From NCBI RefSeq assembly GCF_009600605.1, contig NZ_VWNA01000001.1:3954501-4018500 (forward strand): a DNA stretch of 64,000 nt, read 5' to 3'. The position numbers and the translations under genes are program-made. The notes beneath the pieces were generated by a model. That model was not told where the DNA came from, made no database searches, and was given only the letters and a program-made list of their open reading frames with translations. Below, piece after piece: positions 1 to 8,137 of the stretch. The stretch comes from Segnochrobactrum spirostomi (lineage in GTDB: Bacteria > Pseudomonadota > Alphaproteobacteria > Rhizobiales > Segnochrobactraceae). The stretch's first letter is position 1, and each line of letters opens with the position of its first letter.

Positions 1-1893
1 CTCGGCGAGACCTGGCGCTTCCCCATCATCCGCCTCGAAGAGCCGGCCAAGGCCGCGCTCGCCGCCCACCGCGACGGCGCCGCGCTGCCCCGTCTCGCCT
101 TCCTGCTCGCCATCGACATCACCGACGGGACGACCTTCGAGGCGCTCGTCGATCTCACCGCGGCGCGGGTCGCCACGTTCGAGCGGCTGCCGCTCGAGGA
201 CGCGCCTTACGGTCAGCCGCCGGTGATGATCGAGGAGATGATGCGCTGCGAGGAGATCGTGAAGGCCGATCCGCGCTGGCGCGCCGCGGTGATGAAGCGC
301 GGCCTGACCGAGGCGGACATCCCGCTCGTTCAGGTCGATCCGTTCTCGTCCGGCTATTTCGGGCGGCCCTTCGAGAAGGGCAAGCGCATCGTCCGCGCCG
401 TGTCCTATTGGCGCGGCGACATCCGCGACAACGGCTATGCCCACCCGATCGAGGGCGTCGTCGCGGTCGTCGATCTCATCGCCAACGCGGTGGTCGATCT
501 CGTCGACGAAGACAAGATCGTGCCGGTCCCGAAGAAGCAGCGCAATTATGGGCGCGAGGCCTTCCCGGAGACGCGCAAGGACCTCAAGCCCCTCCATATC
601 GTCCAGCCGGAGGGGCCGAGCTTCACCGTCGAGGGCTGGAAGGTGACGTGGCAGAACTGGAGCTTCCGCGTCGGCTTCACGCCGCGCGAAGGGCTGGTGC
701 TGCACGAGCTCGCGATCCGCGACGGCGGCCGGCTGCGGCCGGTGATCTTCCGGGCGAGCGTCACCGAGATGGTGGTGCCCTATGCCGATCCGACCGCCAA
801 CCATTATTGGAAGAGCGCGTTCGACGCCGGCGAATACGGCCTCGGCCGCCTCGCCAACTGCCTCGAGCTCGGCTGCGATTGCCTCGGCCACATCCATTAT
901 TTCGACGTGCCGGCGGCGGACGATCTCGGCCAGCCCTTCGTCATGAAGAACGCCATCTGCATGCACGAGGAAGATTACGGCATCCTCTGGAAGCATTACG
1001 AGTTCCGCAACGAGATCTACGAGGTGCGGCGCTCGCGCCGTCTCGTCATCTCGTTCTTCGCGACGGTCGGGAACTACGATTACGGCTTCTATTGGTACCT
1101 CTATCAGGACGGCACGATCCAGCTCGAGGCCAAGCTCACCGGCATCATCCAGACCGCGGCGGTGGCGCCGGGTGAGACCTATCCGTGGGGCGGCATGGTC
1201 GACGACAATCTCGGCGGCCCGACCCACCAGCATTTCTTCAACGCGCGCCTGCACATGGATGTCGACGGCGGCGGCAACACGGTGACCGAGCACGAGTTCG
1301 TGCCGCGACCCTGGGGCGACGACAACCCGTACGGCAACGTCTTCGACACCCGGACCCGCGTTCTCAAGCGTGAGCTCGACGCTCCGGCGATCGCCAACGG
1401 CGAGACCGGCCGCTACTGGAAGGTTTCGAACCCGAACGTCGCCAACAGCGTCGGCAAGGCGCCGGGCTATAAGATGGTGGTGACCCCGTCGCCGCTGATG
1501 CTCGCCCAGGAGGGTTCCACCGTGCGCGCCCGCGGCGGCTTCGCGACCCGGCACATCTGGGTCACGCCGTTCGACGCCAAGGAGAAATATGCGAGCGGCG
1601 ATTATCCGAACGTCAACGCCGGCGGCGGTGGTTTGCCGGCTTATGTCGCGCAGAACAGGCCGATCGAGAACGCCGACGTCGTGCTGTGGCATTCGTTCGG
1701 CCACACCCACGTCTGCAAGCCGGAGGATTTCCCGATCATGCCGGTCGAATATGCGGGCTTCATGCTGAAGCCGAACGGCTTCTTCGCCTCCAACATCGCC
1801 ATGGACATTCCCCCGGAGAAGAACGCCCACAGCCGGGACAACCGCGACGAGGCGCCGGCGTGCGGCAGTGGCGGCTCGTCCTGCTGCCACTGA
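1..1893 (+). CDS. Copper-containing primary amine oxidase (5' end outside window)
   Basis: Oxidatively deaminates primary amines to aldehyde, NH3 and H2O2 using Cu(II) and a topaquinone cofactor made from a tyrosine. The frame is open from base 1, so about 630 residues are visible of a family usually 640-700 long; only a short N-terminus is missing. The cofactor tyrosine sits in the motif GNYDYG (Tyr codon at 1075). The copper ligands are the HQH pair at 1225-1233 and a later His in GHTHV (about 1700). The catalytic-base region DPTANHYWKSAFDAGEYG is present. The protein ends in a Cys/Gly-rich tail (CGSGGSSCC). No signal peptide can be judged. cutC follows in convergent orientation 21 bp downstream. 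Family assignment is firm; the amine substrate is unknown. Confidence 0.95.
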   Translation, partial: LGETWRFPIIRLEEPAKAALAAHRDGAALPRLAFLLAIDITDGTTFEALVDLTAARVATFERLPLEDAPYGQPPVMIEEMMRCEEIVKADPRWRAAVMKRGLTEADIPLVQVDPFSSGYFGRPFEKGKRIVRAVSYWRGDIRDNGYAHPIEGVVAVVDLIANAVVDLVDEDKIVPVPKKQRNYGREAFPETRKDLKPLHIVQPEGPSFTVEGWKVTWQNWSFRVGFTPREGLVLHELAIRDGGRLRPVIFRASVTEMVVPYADPTANHYWKSAFDAGEYGLGRLANCLELGCDCLGHIHYFDVPAADDLGQPFVMKNAICMHEEDYGILWKHYEFRNEIYEVRRSRRLVISFFATVGNYDYGFYWYLYQDGTIQLEAKLTGIIQTAAVAPGETYPWGGMVDDNLGGPTHQHFFNARLHMDVDGGGNTVTEHEFVPRPWGDDNPYGNVFDTRTRVLKRELDAPAIANGETGRYWKVSNPNVANSVGKAPGYKMVVTPSPLMLAQEGSTVRARGGFATRHIWVTPFDAKEKYASGDYPNVNAGGGGLPAYVAQNRPIENADVVLWHSFGHTHVCKPEDFPIMPVEYAGFMLKPNGFFASNIAMDIPPEKNAHSRDNRDEAPACGSGGSSCCH

Positions 1894-1914
1894 ACGTGCG
1901 GCATGGCCGCCGCC

Positions 1915-2658
1915 TCAAAGGGCGGCGGCGATGGTGGCGGCGACCGCCTCGGGATCGGTGACGGTGAGTTCGTATTCGCGCGACTTCTCCGTCCCGCCCA
2001 TGCCGACGTGCGGGTTGTGCCACGTCATCCCGCTCGGGACCTGCGCGAGCGCGGCGAAGTGCAGTTCGGTGACGCCGCTCTCCGAGCGGACGCGGGCGAT
2101 GGTGTCGGGATCGAGTGCGCCGCAGGCCATCACGATGAGGCGGCCGGCGGCGCGCTCCACCGTGCGCCGCAGGTTATCGAGGCCTTCGATGGCGGTATCG
2201 CGCTGCCCGCTGGTGAGAACGCGGGTGACGCCGCAGCGCACCAGGGCCTCGACGGCCTCGTCGAGATCGCGCGTCATGTCGAAGGCGCGGTGGGAGGTGG
2301 TCTCCATCGGTCCGGCCGTCTCGACGAGGGCGCGCATTCGCGTCTCGTCATAGCGCCCGTCCGCGGTGAGGCAGCCGAACACGACGCCCTTCGCCCCGAG
2401 CGCACGGCAGGCGGCGACGTCGGCGAGCATCGTCTCGAATTCGAGGTCGGAATAGAGGAAGTCGCCGCCGCGCGGGCGGATGATCGGGTAGACCGGGATG
2501 CGTGCCCGCTCGATCGCGAGCTTGATGGTGCCGTGCGACGGCGTCAGCCCGCCTTCGAGGAGGCTCGCGCAGAGTTCGACGCGATCGCCGCCGGCGGCCT
2601 CGGCCGCCATCACGCCGTCGATCCCCTCGACGCAGATTTCGAACACAGGTCTCGGCAC
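1915..2658 (-). CDS. cutC: CutC family protein
   Basis: A TIM-barrel protein of the CutC family (PF03932), named for copper tolerance in E. coli, although that role is disputed and its biochemical activity is unsettled. Family hallmarks are visible: an N-terminal FEICVEG, GGDRVELCASL, the loop IRPRGGDFLYSD, and HRAFDMTRD. The length of 247 aa is typical. I chose the GTG at 2658 because a GGGAGGA ribosome site lies just before it and it gives the usual MPRPVFEICVEG start. An ATG five codons upstream (2673) is in frame but would overlap that site. It is convergent with the copper amine oxidase, a suggestive but unproven copper link. Confidence 0.9.
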   Translation of the reverse strand: MPRPVFEICVEGIDGVMAAEAAGGDRVELCASLLEGGLTPSHGTIKLAIERARIPVYPIIRPRGGDFLYSDLEFETMLADVAACRALGAKGVVFGCLTADGRYDETRMRALVETAGPMETTSHRAFDMTRDLDEAVEALVRCGVTRVLTSGQRDTAIEGLDNLRRTVERAAGRLIVMACGALDPDTIARVRSESGVTELHFAALAQVPSGMTWHNPHVGMGGTEKSREYELTVTDPEAVAATIAAAL

Positions 2659-2776
2659 GCAATCCTCCCGCATGGTCCCGCGCCGGAGCGGCGCGACGGC
2701 GGCATCTTTCCATCCCGCCGCGGCGCGGGGAAGGGGTGCGAGAGGTGAGCGAGAGGAGTGAGCGGTGGAGCGCCGC

Positions 2777-3556
2777 TCACTCGAGCTTCTCGTGGGCGCC
2801 GGCGGCGCCGCGCACCCAATAGCCCGAGGCTTTGAGCCAGCCGGGCGGGTGGCGCAGCGTGTCGAGCATGTGTGCTTTCAAGGCCTTCGCGGCGCCGGCC
2901 TCCGCGGCGATCCAGACGAAGCCGTCGCCGGGCGGCGCCTTAAACGCCTTCAGCGCATCGAGAAGGGAGCGCGTTTCGTCCGCTCCCGCCGCATCGCGCG
3001 CGATCCAGACCTGGTGCCAGTGGGCGGCCGTGTCGATCGCCTGGATCTCGCCGCGGTCGGCGACGGAGACGATGGTGGTGACCGGAACGCCGGCGCGCAG
3101 CCCTTCGAGGCGGCGGCCGATCGCGGGCAGGGCGGTTTCGTCGCCGATCAGCAGATACCAGTCGAAATCGTCCGGCACCACGACGGAGCCGCGCGGCCCT
3201 CCGATCTCCAGAACATCGCCGACCGCGGCCTTGGCCGCCCAATCGGTGGCCGGACCGCTGTCGTGGAGGGCGAAGTCGAGGATGAGGCTCGCCGCGGCGG
3301 GGTCGAAGGCGCGCGGGGTGTAATCCCGCATCACGACGGTACCGTCGGCGGTCGGCAGGAAGATCTTGATGTGATCGTCCGCCGCCGCGCTGTCGAAATC
3401 GACGAGGTCGGGGGAGGTGAAGGTGATGCGGGCCATCCGCGGCGTGACGCGCGTGACGGAGGTCACCGTTAGACGGCGGCGCTTCGGCTCGCGGCGAAGG
3501 CGTTCGATGTGGTGGCGCGGCGCGGCCGTCGCCATGGGGGAGGTGTGATCGAGCAT
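2777..3556 (-). CDS. Siderophore-interacting protein (YqjH-like ferric-chelate reductase)
   Basis: An FAD- and NAD(P)H-binding protein of the SIP/ViuB family, which reduces ferric siderophores in the cytoplasm to free Fe(II). The 259 aa show the FAD-binding barrel (residues about 25-130, with DHIKIFLP, the MRDYTPR flavin motif and FALHDSGPATDWA) followed by the SIP domain (IGDETALPAIGR, then IAAEAGAAKALK) and the C-terminal GYWVRG signature. The start at 3556 is preceded by a GAGGAG ribosome site. The frame stays open far upstream, but that part is antisense to the PadR gene and not protein-like. It lies 119 bp downstream of the PadR gene in the same direction, so the two are probably co-transcribed and metal-regulated. 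Confidence 0.92.
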   Translation of the reverse strand: MLDHTSPMATAAPRHHIERLRREPKRRRLTVTSVTRVTPRMARITFTSPDLVDFDSAAADDHIKIFLPTADGTVVMRDYTPRAFDPAAASLILDFALHDSGPATDWAAKAAVGDVLEIGGPRGSVVVPDDFDWYLLIGDETALPAIGRRLEGLRAGVPVTTIVSVADRGEIQAIDTAAHWHQVWIARDAAGADETRSLLDALKAFKAPPGDGFVWIAAEAGAAKALKAHMLDTLRHPPGWLKASGYWVRGAAGAHEKLE

Positions 3557-3675
3557 GACGATCTCCTCGCCGCGCGCGGATCCGCGCGGCGTTCGGGTGG
3601 ATTGGGGGGATGAAAAGAGGGCACTTCGGTGGCGGACCGTCGTCGTCGGGTCGCGAGGCCGCACATCTCGCGGGA

Positions 3676-4281
3676 TCAGATCTTGGAGATCTCCGCGGCG
3701 GCACGATCGAGGATCGCGGCGATGCGGCGGGCTTCGTCGGGGCTGCAACCGCGCTTGCGCATCATGGCGTGCTTCAGGGCGTGGCGGGCGCGATGGAGGT
3801 CGTCGGCGCCGGAGGGGTCGATGTCCTCCATGCCGGCGAAGGCCTCGCGCACCTGTTCCATCCGGTTGCCGACCCGGCCGAGCGCATCGAGGATCGTTTC
3901 GGCCTGGGCGCGGTTCTCGTCGAGGAAGCGGCGGCCGGCCTCGGTGATCCGATAGAGCTTGCGGTTGCCCTCCGTTTCGGCCTCGGCGTGGCCGATTTCG
4001 CCGAGAAAGGTCAGAGCCGGATACACGACACCGGGGCTCGGCACGTAGAAGCCGCCGGAGCGCTCTTCGATGGTGCGGATCAACTCGTAGCCGTGGGCCG
4101 GGGCCGGCTCGAGCAGGGCGAGGATGACGAGCTGGAGATCGGTCGCGGAGAGCTTGCGGGCGCCCGGCATGCCGCCCCGGCCGCCGCCGAAGAAGCCGCC
4201 GCCGCCGTGCCCCCAGCCGTGCCGTCCACCGAACCGACCGGCGGCGAAAACATGATGGGCATAGTCGTGGAAATGTCTCAT
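3676..4281 (-). CDS. PadR family regulator, YqjI-like (metal-responsive)
   Basis: A winged-helix repressor of 201 aa. The first 40 residues are rich in His and Gly (HFHDYAHH, then GGRHGWGHGGGG), like the metal-binding N-terminus of E. coli YqjI, which derepresses the ferric reductase gene yqjH when nickel or iron is abundant. The PadR domain follows (about 43-120: LILALL-type helix, HGYELIRTIEERSGGFYVPSPGVVYP, then the wing YRITEAGRRFLDE), with a C-terminal helical dimerisation arm. The downstream neighbour is a YqjH-like reductase, which strengthens the YqjI assignment. An 18-bp palindrome sits 24-41 bp upstream of the start, so autoregulation is likely. Which metal it senses is inference. 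Confidence 0.9.
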   Translation of the reverse strand: MRHFHDYAHHVFAAGRFGGRHGWGHGGGGFFGGGRGGMPGARKLSATDLQLVILALLEPAPAHGYELIRTIEERSGGFYVPSPGVVYPALTFLGEIGHAEAETEGNRKLYRITEAGRRFLDENRAQAETILDALGRVGNRMEQVREAFAGMEDIDPSGADDLHRARHALKHAMMRKRGCSPDEARRIAAILDRAAAEISKI

Positions 4282-4304
4282 GGAGGAAGTCTCTCTGTTG
4301 GAAG

Positions 4305-4322
4305 ATATGTCTTAAGATACAT
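4305..4322 (-). promoter_or_regulatory. Candidate PadR/YqjI operator (imperfect palindrome)
   Basis: The sequence ATATGTCTTAAGATACAT is an inverted repeat centred on CTTAAG, with 14 of 18 positions paired. It lies just upstream of the PadR start codon, where PadR-type repressors usually bind. It is also AT-rich against a GC-rich background. The binding protein is inferred from position. Confidence 0.6.
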
Positions 4323-4545
4323 TTTGCGATGAGAGCGCGCAAGGGGGGTGGTCGAGGAATGTTGGCGAGGAGGGCGGCAGGGAGGCCGGATCATATGAGC
4401 GCGCCGGTGCCGTCACGCGAACCGCAGAGACGGAGCGGCGGGCTCACCGCCTCGCGCAGGCATGGCCGCCCATGCTCCGAACTTTTCGGTGTGTGATCGG
4501 GAACTTGTCGGGCCGTTGCGGATTGTCTCGACGTGGATGCGCAAG

Positions 4546-4657
4546 CGCCACGATGGGCTGGCGCCGGCCTACCGCCCCCAAAGGTCGGCGCCAGCCTGCG
4601 ATTTCCTCACCTCTGTGCGCCTTGTCCGCGGTCCCCTCGGGGCCGCGGTTTTCTTTT
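4546..4657 (+). ncRNA. Candidate small noncoding RNA (two hairpins plus terminator)
   Basis: In a gap without a convincing gene (4345-4725), two strong hairpins lie in tandem on the + strand. The first (4556-4596) has a 15-bp stem with one G-U pair and an 11-nt loop ACCGCCCCCAA. The second (4626-4648) has a 10-bp stem and a 3-nt loop, and is followed at once by TTTTCTTTT. No gene on the + strand upstream needs this terminator, because the nearest gene on that side is read leftward. A short independent transcript is the simplest reading. The 5' end is unknown. I do not recognise a named RNA family; tmRNA, RNase P and SRP RNA core motifs are absent. Confidence 0.4.
4626..4657 (+). terminator. 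Rho-independent terminator
   Basis: A CCGCGGTCCC stem pairs with GGGGCCGCGG across a CTC loop, with one T-G wobble, and is followed by TTTTCTTTT. This is a canonical intrinsic terminator for rightward transcription. Confidence 0.75.
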
Positions 4658-4725
4658 GAGCGCACCTGGGCGGCACGCCCCGCCCGTCGGCTCGCGGCGG
4701 GCAGGGGCTCGCTTGTTCCTCGCTC

Positions 4726-4911
4726 TCAGAAGCCGACGATCTCCGTCCCGAAGCCGGCCGGCGCGAGACGCGCGAGGGCTTGAGGATCGTGTGGGCCGTT
4801 CCGATCGATTTCGCCCTCGTAGAGCCCGTCGCCGGCGTGCCAGGCGCCGCGGCGAGCGGCGGCCCGTTCTTCCGGTGTTTCGTCGTCCCGTCGCGCGTCG
4901 GACGTGTGCAT
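4726..4911 (-). CDS. Small hypothetical protein (61 aa)
   Basis: A short acidic and Arg-rich open frame with a good ribosome site (GGGAG, 8 bp before the ATG at 4911). The protein contains RRGAWHAGDGLYEGEIDRNG and ends TEIVGF. It has no membrane segment or signal peptide. I do not recognise the family. Support comes from the ribosome site and non-repetitive, protein-like composition; the frame continues open upstream in a long antisense frame that I do not consider coding. Confidence 0.45.
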   Translation of the reverse strand: MHTSDARRDDETPEERAAARRGAWHAGDGLYEGEIDRNGPHDPQALARLAPAGFGTEIVGF

Positions 4912-5052
4912 CGCAAGCTCCCTGGTGACCGCCGTTGAACGCCGGTCGAGCCGCTTGCGTTCCCGGTGCGTCCTTGGTCGGCTGTGCAGCGGAACGCCGT
5001 GCCGGTGCGGCGCGTTCAAGGTTCGGGATGGCACCATCTTCAAGGGTGCGAC

Positions 5053-5481
5053 ATGACACTCGGCAAACTCTTCAACACGGTTGCGAGCGGGACGGCGCGC
5101 GCGGCGGGACGCCCGATCACCTTCGGCCTGTGCTGTCTGATCGTGCTCGTCTGGGGCATTACGGGTCCGATCTTCCACTTCTCCGACACCTGGCAACTCG
5201 TCATCAACACCGGGACCACCATCGTGACCTTCCTGATGGTGTTCCTCATCCAGAACACCCAGAACCGCGACGGCGCCGCGATCCAGGCCAAGCTCGACGA
5301 GATCATCCGCACCAGCGCGGCGCAGAACGCCTTCATCGGCATCGAGCACCTGACCGAGGCCGAGGTGGAGGAATTCCGCGCGCTCTGTGAGCGACGCGCC
5401 AAGGTCGCCAACGAAGCCGCCGAGAACGCCCTCGGCCGCGCCCACCGCCGCGCCGGCGAGGCCGCCGACGAGGCGGCGTGA
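5053..5481 (+). CDS. Low-affinity iron permease family protein
   Basis: A 142-aa inner-membrane protein of the PF04120 family, named after yeast Fet4-type low-affinity iron transport; the bacterial members are poorly characterised. Two membrane segments are visible (residues about 25-45, FGLCCLIVLVWGITGPI, and about 54-72, TGTTIVTFLMVFLIQNTQN), followed by the typical cytoplasmic helix NRDGAAIQAKLDEIIR and an Ala/Glu/Arg-rich tail. The ATG at 5053 is preceded by AAGGG. An in-frame ATG 29 codons upstream would add a tail that the family lacks. It sits near the iron-linked SIP/PadR pair, although with a separate transcript. Confidence 0.88.
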   Translation: MTLGKLFNTVASGTARAAGRPITFGLCCLIVLVWGITGPIFHFSDTWQLVINTGTTIVTFLMVFLIQNTQNRDGAAIQAKLDEIIRTSAAQNAFIGIEHLTEAEVEEFRALCERRAKVANEAAENALGRAHRRAGEAADEAA

Positions 5482-5553
5482 CAGACCCGGGTCCGCGCCC
5501 GGAACGGCCGTGAGATCGGAAGGTTTCGCCCAGTATCGACGGGCGGCGGGAGT

Positions 5554-5928
5554 ATGAGAGAAATGAACACTGCGAACCTGCAACTTCAGGGTCTTCTGCT
5601 CGCCATGACGACGCTGATGAACGCGCTCGAGCGGCGGGGCGCCTTGTCCGCGCGCGACATCGATGCAGCGCTCGACGAGGCGCTCGCCATGATCCGCGAG
5701 GATGCGGAGCGGACCGACCAACTCAGCCCTGCCAACCTTCAGGCGGTGATGTTCCCGGTCCGCTTCCTGAAATTCGCCCGCGGCGCGGCGCCGGCCCACA
5801 CCTTCAGCGAAATCGCCGCGATCGTCGGCAAGGACACGACGTCGGGACAGGAGGCCTTCGGACGGGACGCTTCGGTGCCGACGGTCCCGGTGCCGCCAAC
5901 CACGGGGCGGGACGAGCCGTCGGCCTGA
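5554..5928 (+). CDS. Conserved-type hypothetical protein (124 aa)
   Basis: A soluble, mostly helical protein. The first 50 residues (LQGLLLAMTTLMNALERRGALSARDIDAALDEA, given here in summary) resemble a small helical module I have seen in alphaproteobacterial hypothetical proteins, but I cannot give a function. The C-terminal third is Pro/Thr/Ala-rich and probably disordered. The start is ambiguous: ATG 5554 has GGGAG almost touching it, and ATG 5563 (MNTANLQ) has GAGAG before it. The gene lies 72 bp after the iron permease gene in the same direction. Confidence 0.6.
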   Translation: MREMNTANLQLQGLLLAMTTLMNALERRGALSARDIDAALDEALAMIREDAERTDQLSPANLQAVMFPVRFLKFARGAAPAHTFSEIAAIVGKDTTSGQEAFGRDASVPTVPVPPTTGRDEPSA

Positions 5929-5949
5929 CGGTCTGTTCCCCGCGGGCAC

Positions 5950-5974
5950 GGAACATCGCCGCTCTTCTCTGGTT
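5950..5974 (+). promoter_or_regulatory. Candidate EcfG-type general stress promoter
   Basis: GGAAC followed by 16 bases and GGTT matches the alphaproteobacterial sigma-EcfG pattern GGAAC-N16/17-cGTT apart from one loosely conserved base. It lies about 40 bp upstream of the secreted-protein start at 6014. Inferred from sequence only. Confidence 0.4.
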
Positions 5975-6013
5975 CTCGGGGGACCCTCTCGCCGAACAAG
6001 AAGGACTACGGTG

Positions 6014-6462
6014 ATGAAACGCTCCCGCAACCTCTCCCTGCCGCTCGCATTCGCGCTCGTGCTGGCCGGTCCGTCGATCGCCGGCGCGGTCTGCCCGCCG
6101 GCCGGCGGCGATACGGCGCAGCACGCGCCACAGGATCAGGGGACCGCGCCGGCGCGCGGCAGCGGTCAAGCCGGGCGCATCTCCAAGGACGGCACCCGTG
6201 CCCCCTCGAACAATCGGCACAGGGGAATGCCGCCGACGGAACATCCGTCCAGGGCGGCAGCGGTGAGCAGCAGGCGCAAGGCGGCACGGCGTCCGGTCAG
6301 GCGGGATCGGGGCAGACTGGGTCGACCGGCGGCGTCTCCAAGGATGGCCAGACAATGCCGCTCCAGCAGAATTCGGCCATCGCGATGTCGGACCAGGACG
6401 TCAGTGCCCAGCAGCAGGGCAAAGGCACCGCCGCGCAGCAGAGCGGTCAAGGCTGCGATTGA
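6014..6462 (+). pseudogene. Small secreted low-complexity protein, frameshifted
   Basis: The start at 6014 has an AAGGA ribosome site and encodes a clear signal peptide (LSLPLAFALVLAGPSIAGA). The mature part is Gln/Gly/Ser-rich. The opening frame loses protein character after ISKDGTRAP at about 6200 and turns Arg-rich, while the next frame takes over with LEQSAQGNAADG and runs to a stop at 6460. Adding one C to the five-C run at 6201-6205 joins both parts into a 149-aa protein with two parallel motifs, SKDGTRAPLEQ and SKDGQTMPLQQ. The function is unknown; secreted Gln-rich proteins with an SKDGxTMPL-like box occur in alphaproteobacteria. Either a sequencing error or a recent loss. Confidence 0.6.
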
Positions 6463-6634
6463 CCCTGCTAGCCGCGGCAGTCCGACCGGCGAAGCCCTTC
6501 GTCGGCCGGGCTGTAATCGCGGTGTCGCCAGCCTGCCGCAGCGCTTAGACTTCTGCGCGCCCGCGTCGGTTATTCCTAGGGGGATCTCGCGGGTCTAGAC
6601 CCGGCGTGGGCGCGGAACCTGGAGAGGGGCTCGG

Positions 6635-8086
6635 ATGATCGAACCGATGCACACCGACGGGCGGCAGAGCGATCCGACGCACAGTGCTCTCAAGAGCGCC
6701 GGAGCGCCTGCTTCACAAGGTGCCCGCCCGCTGATCGTCGTCGTCGGGGGTGGCTTCGGCGGGCTCGAGGCCGCCAAGGCGCTCGGCGGCACTCGGGCCG
6801 ATGTCGTCGTGATCGATCGGCAGAACCATCATTGCTTCCAACCGCTGCTCTATCAGGTGGCCACCGCCTCCCTCTCGCCCGCCGATGTCGCGTGGCCGAT
6901 CCGCGGCATCCTCGGGCGGTGGCCGAACATCTCCGTCTTCATGGCCGAAGTGACGGGCATCGATCTCAAGCGTCGGTGCGTGCGCGCCGGCCCCATCGAC
7001 GTCGCCTACGATCAGCTCGTACTCGCCACCGGCGCGACCCACTCCTATTTCGGCCACGACGACTGGGCCCCGTTCGCTCCGGGCCTGAAGCGGATCGAGG
7101 ACGCGACCGACATCCGTCGCCGGCTCCTGCTCGCCTTCGAACGGGCCGAGATTGAAGACTCACCCGAGGCCCGAGAGCGCCTGATGACGATCGTCATCGT
7201 CGGCGGCGGCCCGACCGGCGTTGAGATGGCCGGGGCGGTCCACGAACTCGTCCGGGTGGCGATGCCCCTCGATTTCCGCCGCATCGATCCGCGCAAGGCG
7301 CGCATCGTGCTCGTCGAAGCCGGCAATCGCCTGCTGCCGGCGCTGCCGGAGACGCTCTCCGCCTACACCGCGGCCACGCTCGAGCGGATGGGCGTCGAGG
7401 TGCGCACCGGCTGCACCGTGATGGCGTGCGACGCGATGGGCGTGGAGACGAACGGCGGGCGCATCGAAAGCGCCACCCTCGTCTGGGCCGCGGGCGTCGT
7501 CGCCTCGCCGGCCGCCTGCTGGCTCGGCGTCGAGGGAGACCGGGCGGGCCGCGTCAAGGTCGGGCCGGATCTGAGTGTCGCCGGCCATCCCGAGATCTTC
7601 GTCGTCGGCGACACGGCCGCGGTGGTCCAGGACGGCAACCCAGTGCCGGGCGTCGCGGCGGCGGCCAAGCAGATGGGCCACTATGTCGGCGCAGTCATCA
7701 AGGCGCGGATCGCGGGCAAGCCTGCGCCCGGCCCGTTCCACTATCGCCACCAGGGCGATCTCGCCACGATCGGCCGCAAGGCGGCGGTCGCCAAGATCGG
7801 AAAGCTCGAGCTCACCGGCTTCATCGGATGGCTCTTCTGGAGCGTCATCCACATCTACTTCCTGATCGGCGCCCGCAACCGCTTCGTCGTCGCCACCACG
7901 TGGCTCGGCGACTATCTGACCTTCCAGCGCAACGCGCGCCTCATCACCCTCGACCGCAGCGCCTCGGCGGTTCGGTCGGAGGGGACGGCGCGAGCGGGCG
8001 CGGAGCCGAGCGGCGGCGCGGGCCTTCCCGGCAGCGAACCGGTCGCGGAGGCTCCCGACGGCGAACGGCTGCGCAGTTCGGTCTGA
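6635..8086 (+). CDS. ndh: Type II NADH dehydrogenase (NDH-2, FAD-dependent)
   Basis: A single-subunit, non-proton-pumping NADH:quinone oxidoreductase that feeds electrons to the quinone pool from the cytoplasmic face of the inner membrane. The 483 aa carry two dinucleotide folds: VVVGGGFGGLEAAK for FAD (about residue 30) and IVIVGGGPTGVEMAG for NADH (about 188). The NDH-2 signatures NHHCFQPLLYQVA, DQLVLATGA and FVVGDTAAV (second FAD contact) are present. The C-terminal amphipathic region (GWLFWSVIHIYFLIGARNRF) anchors it to the membrane. The last 45 residues are a low-complexity Gly/Ala/Glu tail. It stands alone with its own promoter region and is convergent with the AraC gene. Confidence 0.93.
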   Translation: MIEPMHTDGRQSDPTHSALKSAGAPASQGARPLIVVVGGGFGGLEAAKALGGTRADVVVIDRQNHHCFQPLLYQVATASLSPADVAWPIRGILGRWPNISVFMAEVTGIDLKRRCVRAGPIDVAYDQLVLATGATHSYFGHDDWAPFAPGLKRIEDATDIRRRLLLAFERAEIEDSPEARERLMTIVIVGGGPTGVEMAGAVHELVRVAMPLDFRRIDPRKARIVLVEAGNRLLPALPETLSAYTAATLERMGVEVRTGCTVMACDAMGVETNGGRIESATLVWAAGVVASPAACWLGVEGDRAGRVKVGPDLSVAGHPEIFVVGDTAAVVQDGNPVPGVAAAAKQMGHYVGAVIKARIAGKPAPGPFHYRHQGDLATIGRKAAVAKIGKLELTGFIGWLFWSVIHIYFLIGARNRFVVATTWLGDYLTFQRNARLITLDRSASAVRSEGTARAGAEPSGGAGLPGSEPVAEAPDGERLRSSV

Positions 8087-8137
8087 ACCAGACGGCATCG
8101 CGCCACGCGGCGGCGAAGAGCCTTCGTTCCGCGCCGC

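Noticed and set aside
4490-4530. EcfG-like promoter GGAAC upstream of the candidate small RNA
   Set aside because: GGAAC is present but no GTT element falls at 16-17 bp; the nearest CGTT is only 9 bp away.
4726-6030. 434-residue minus-strand frame across the iron permease and hypothetical genes
   Set aside because: It is antisense to well-supported + strand genes; only its last 61 codons (4726-4911), which have their own ribosome site, look real.
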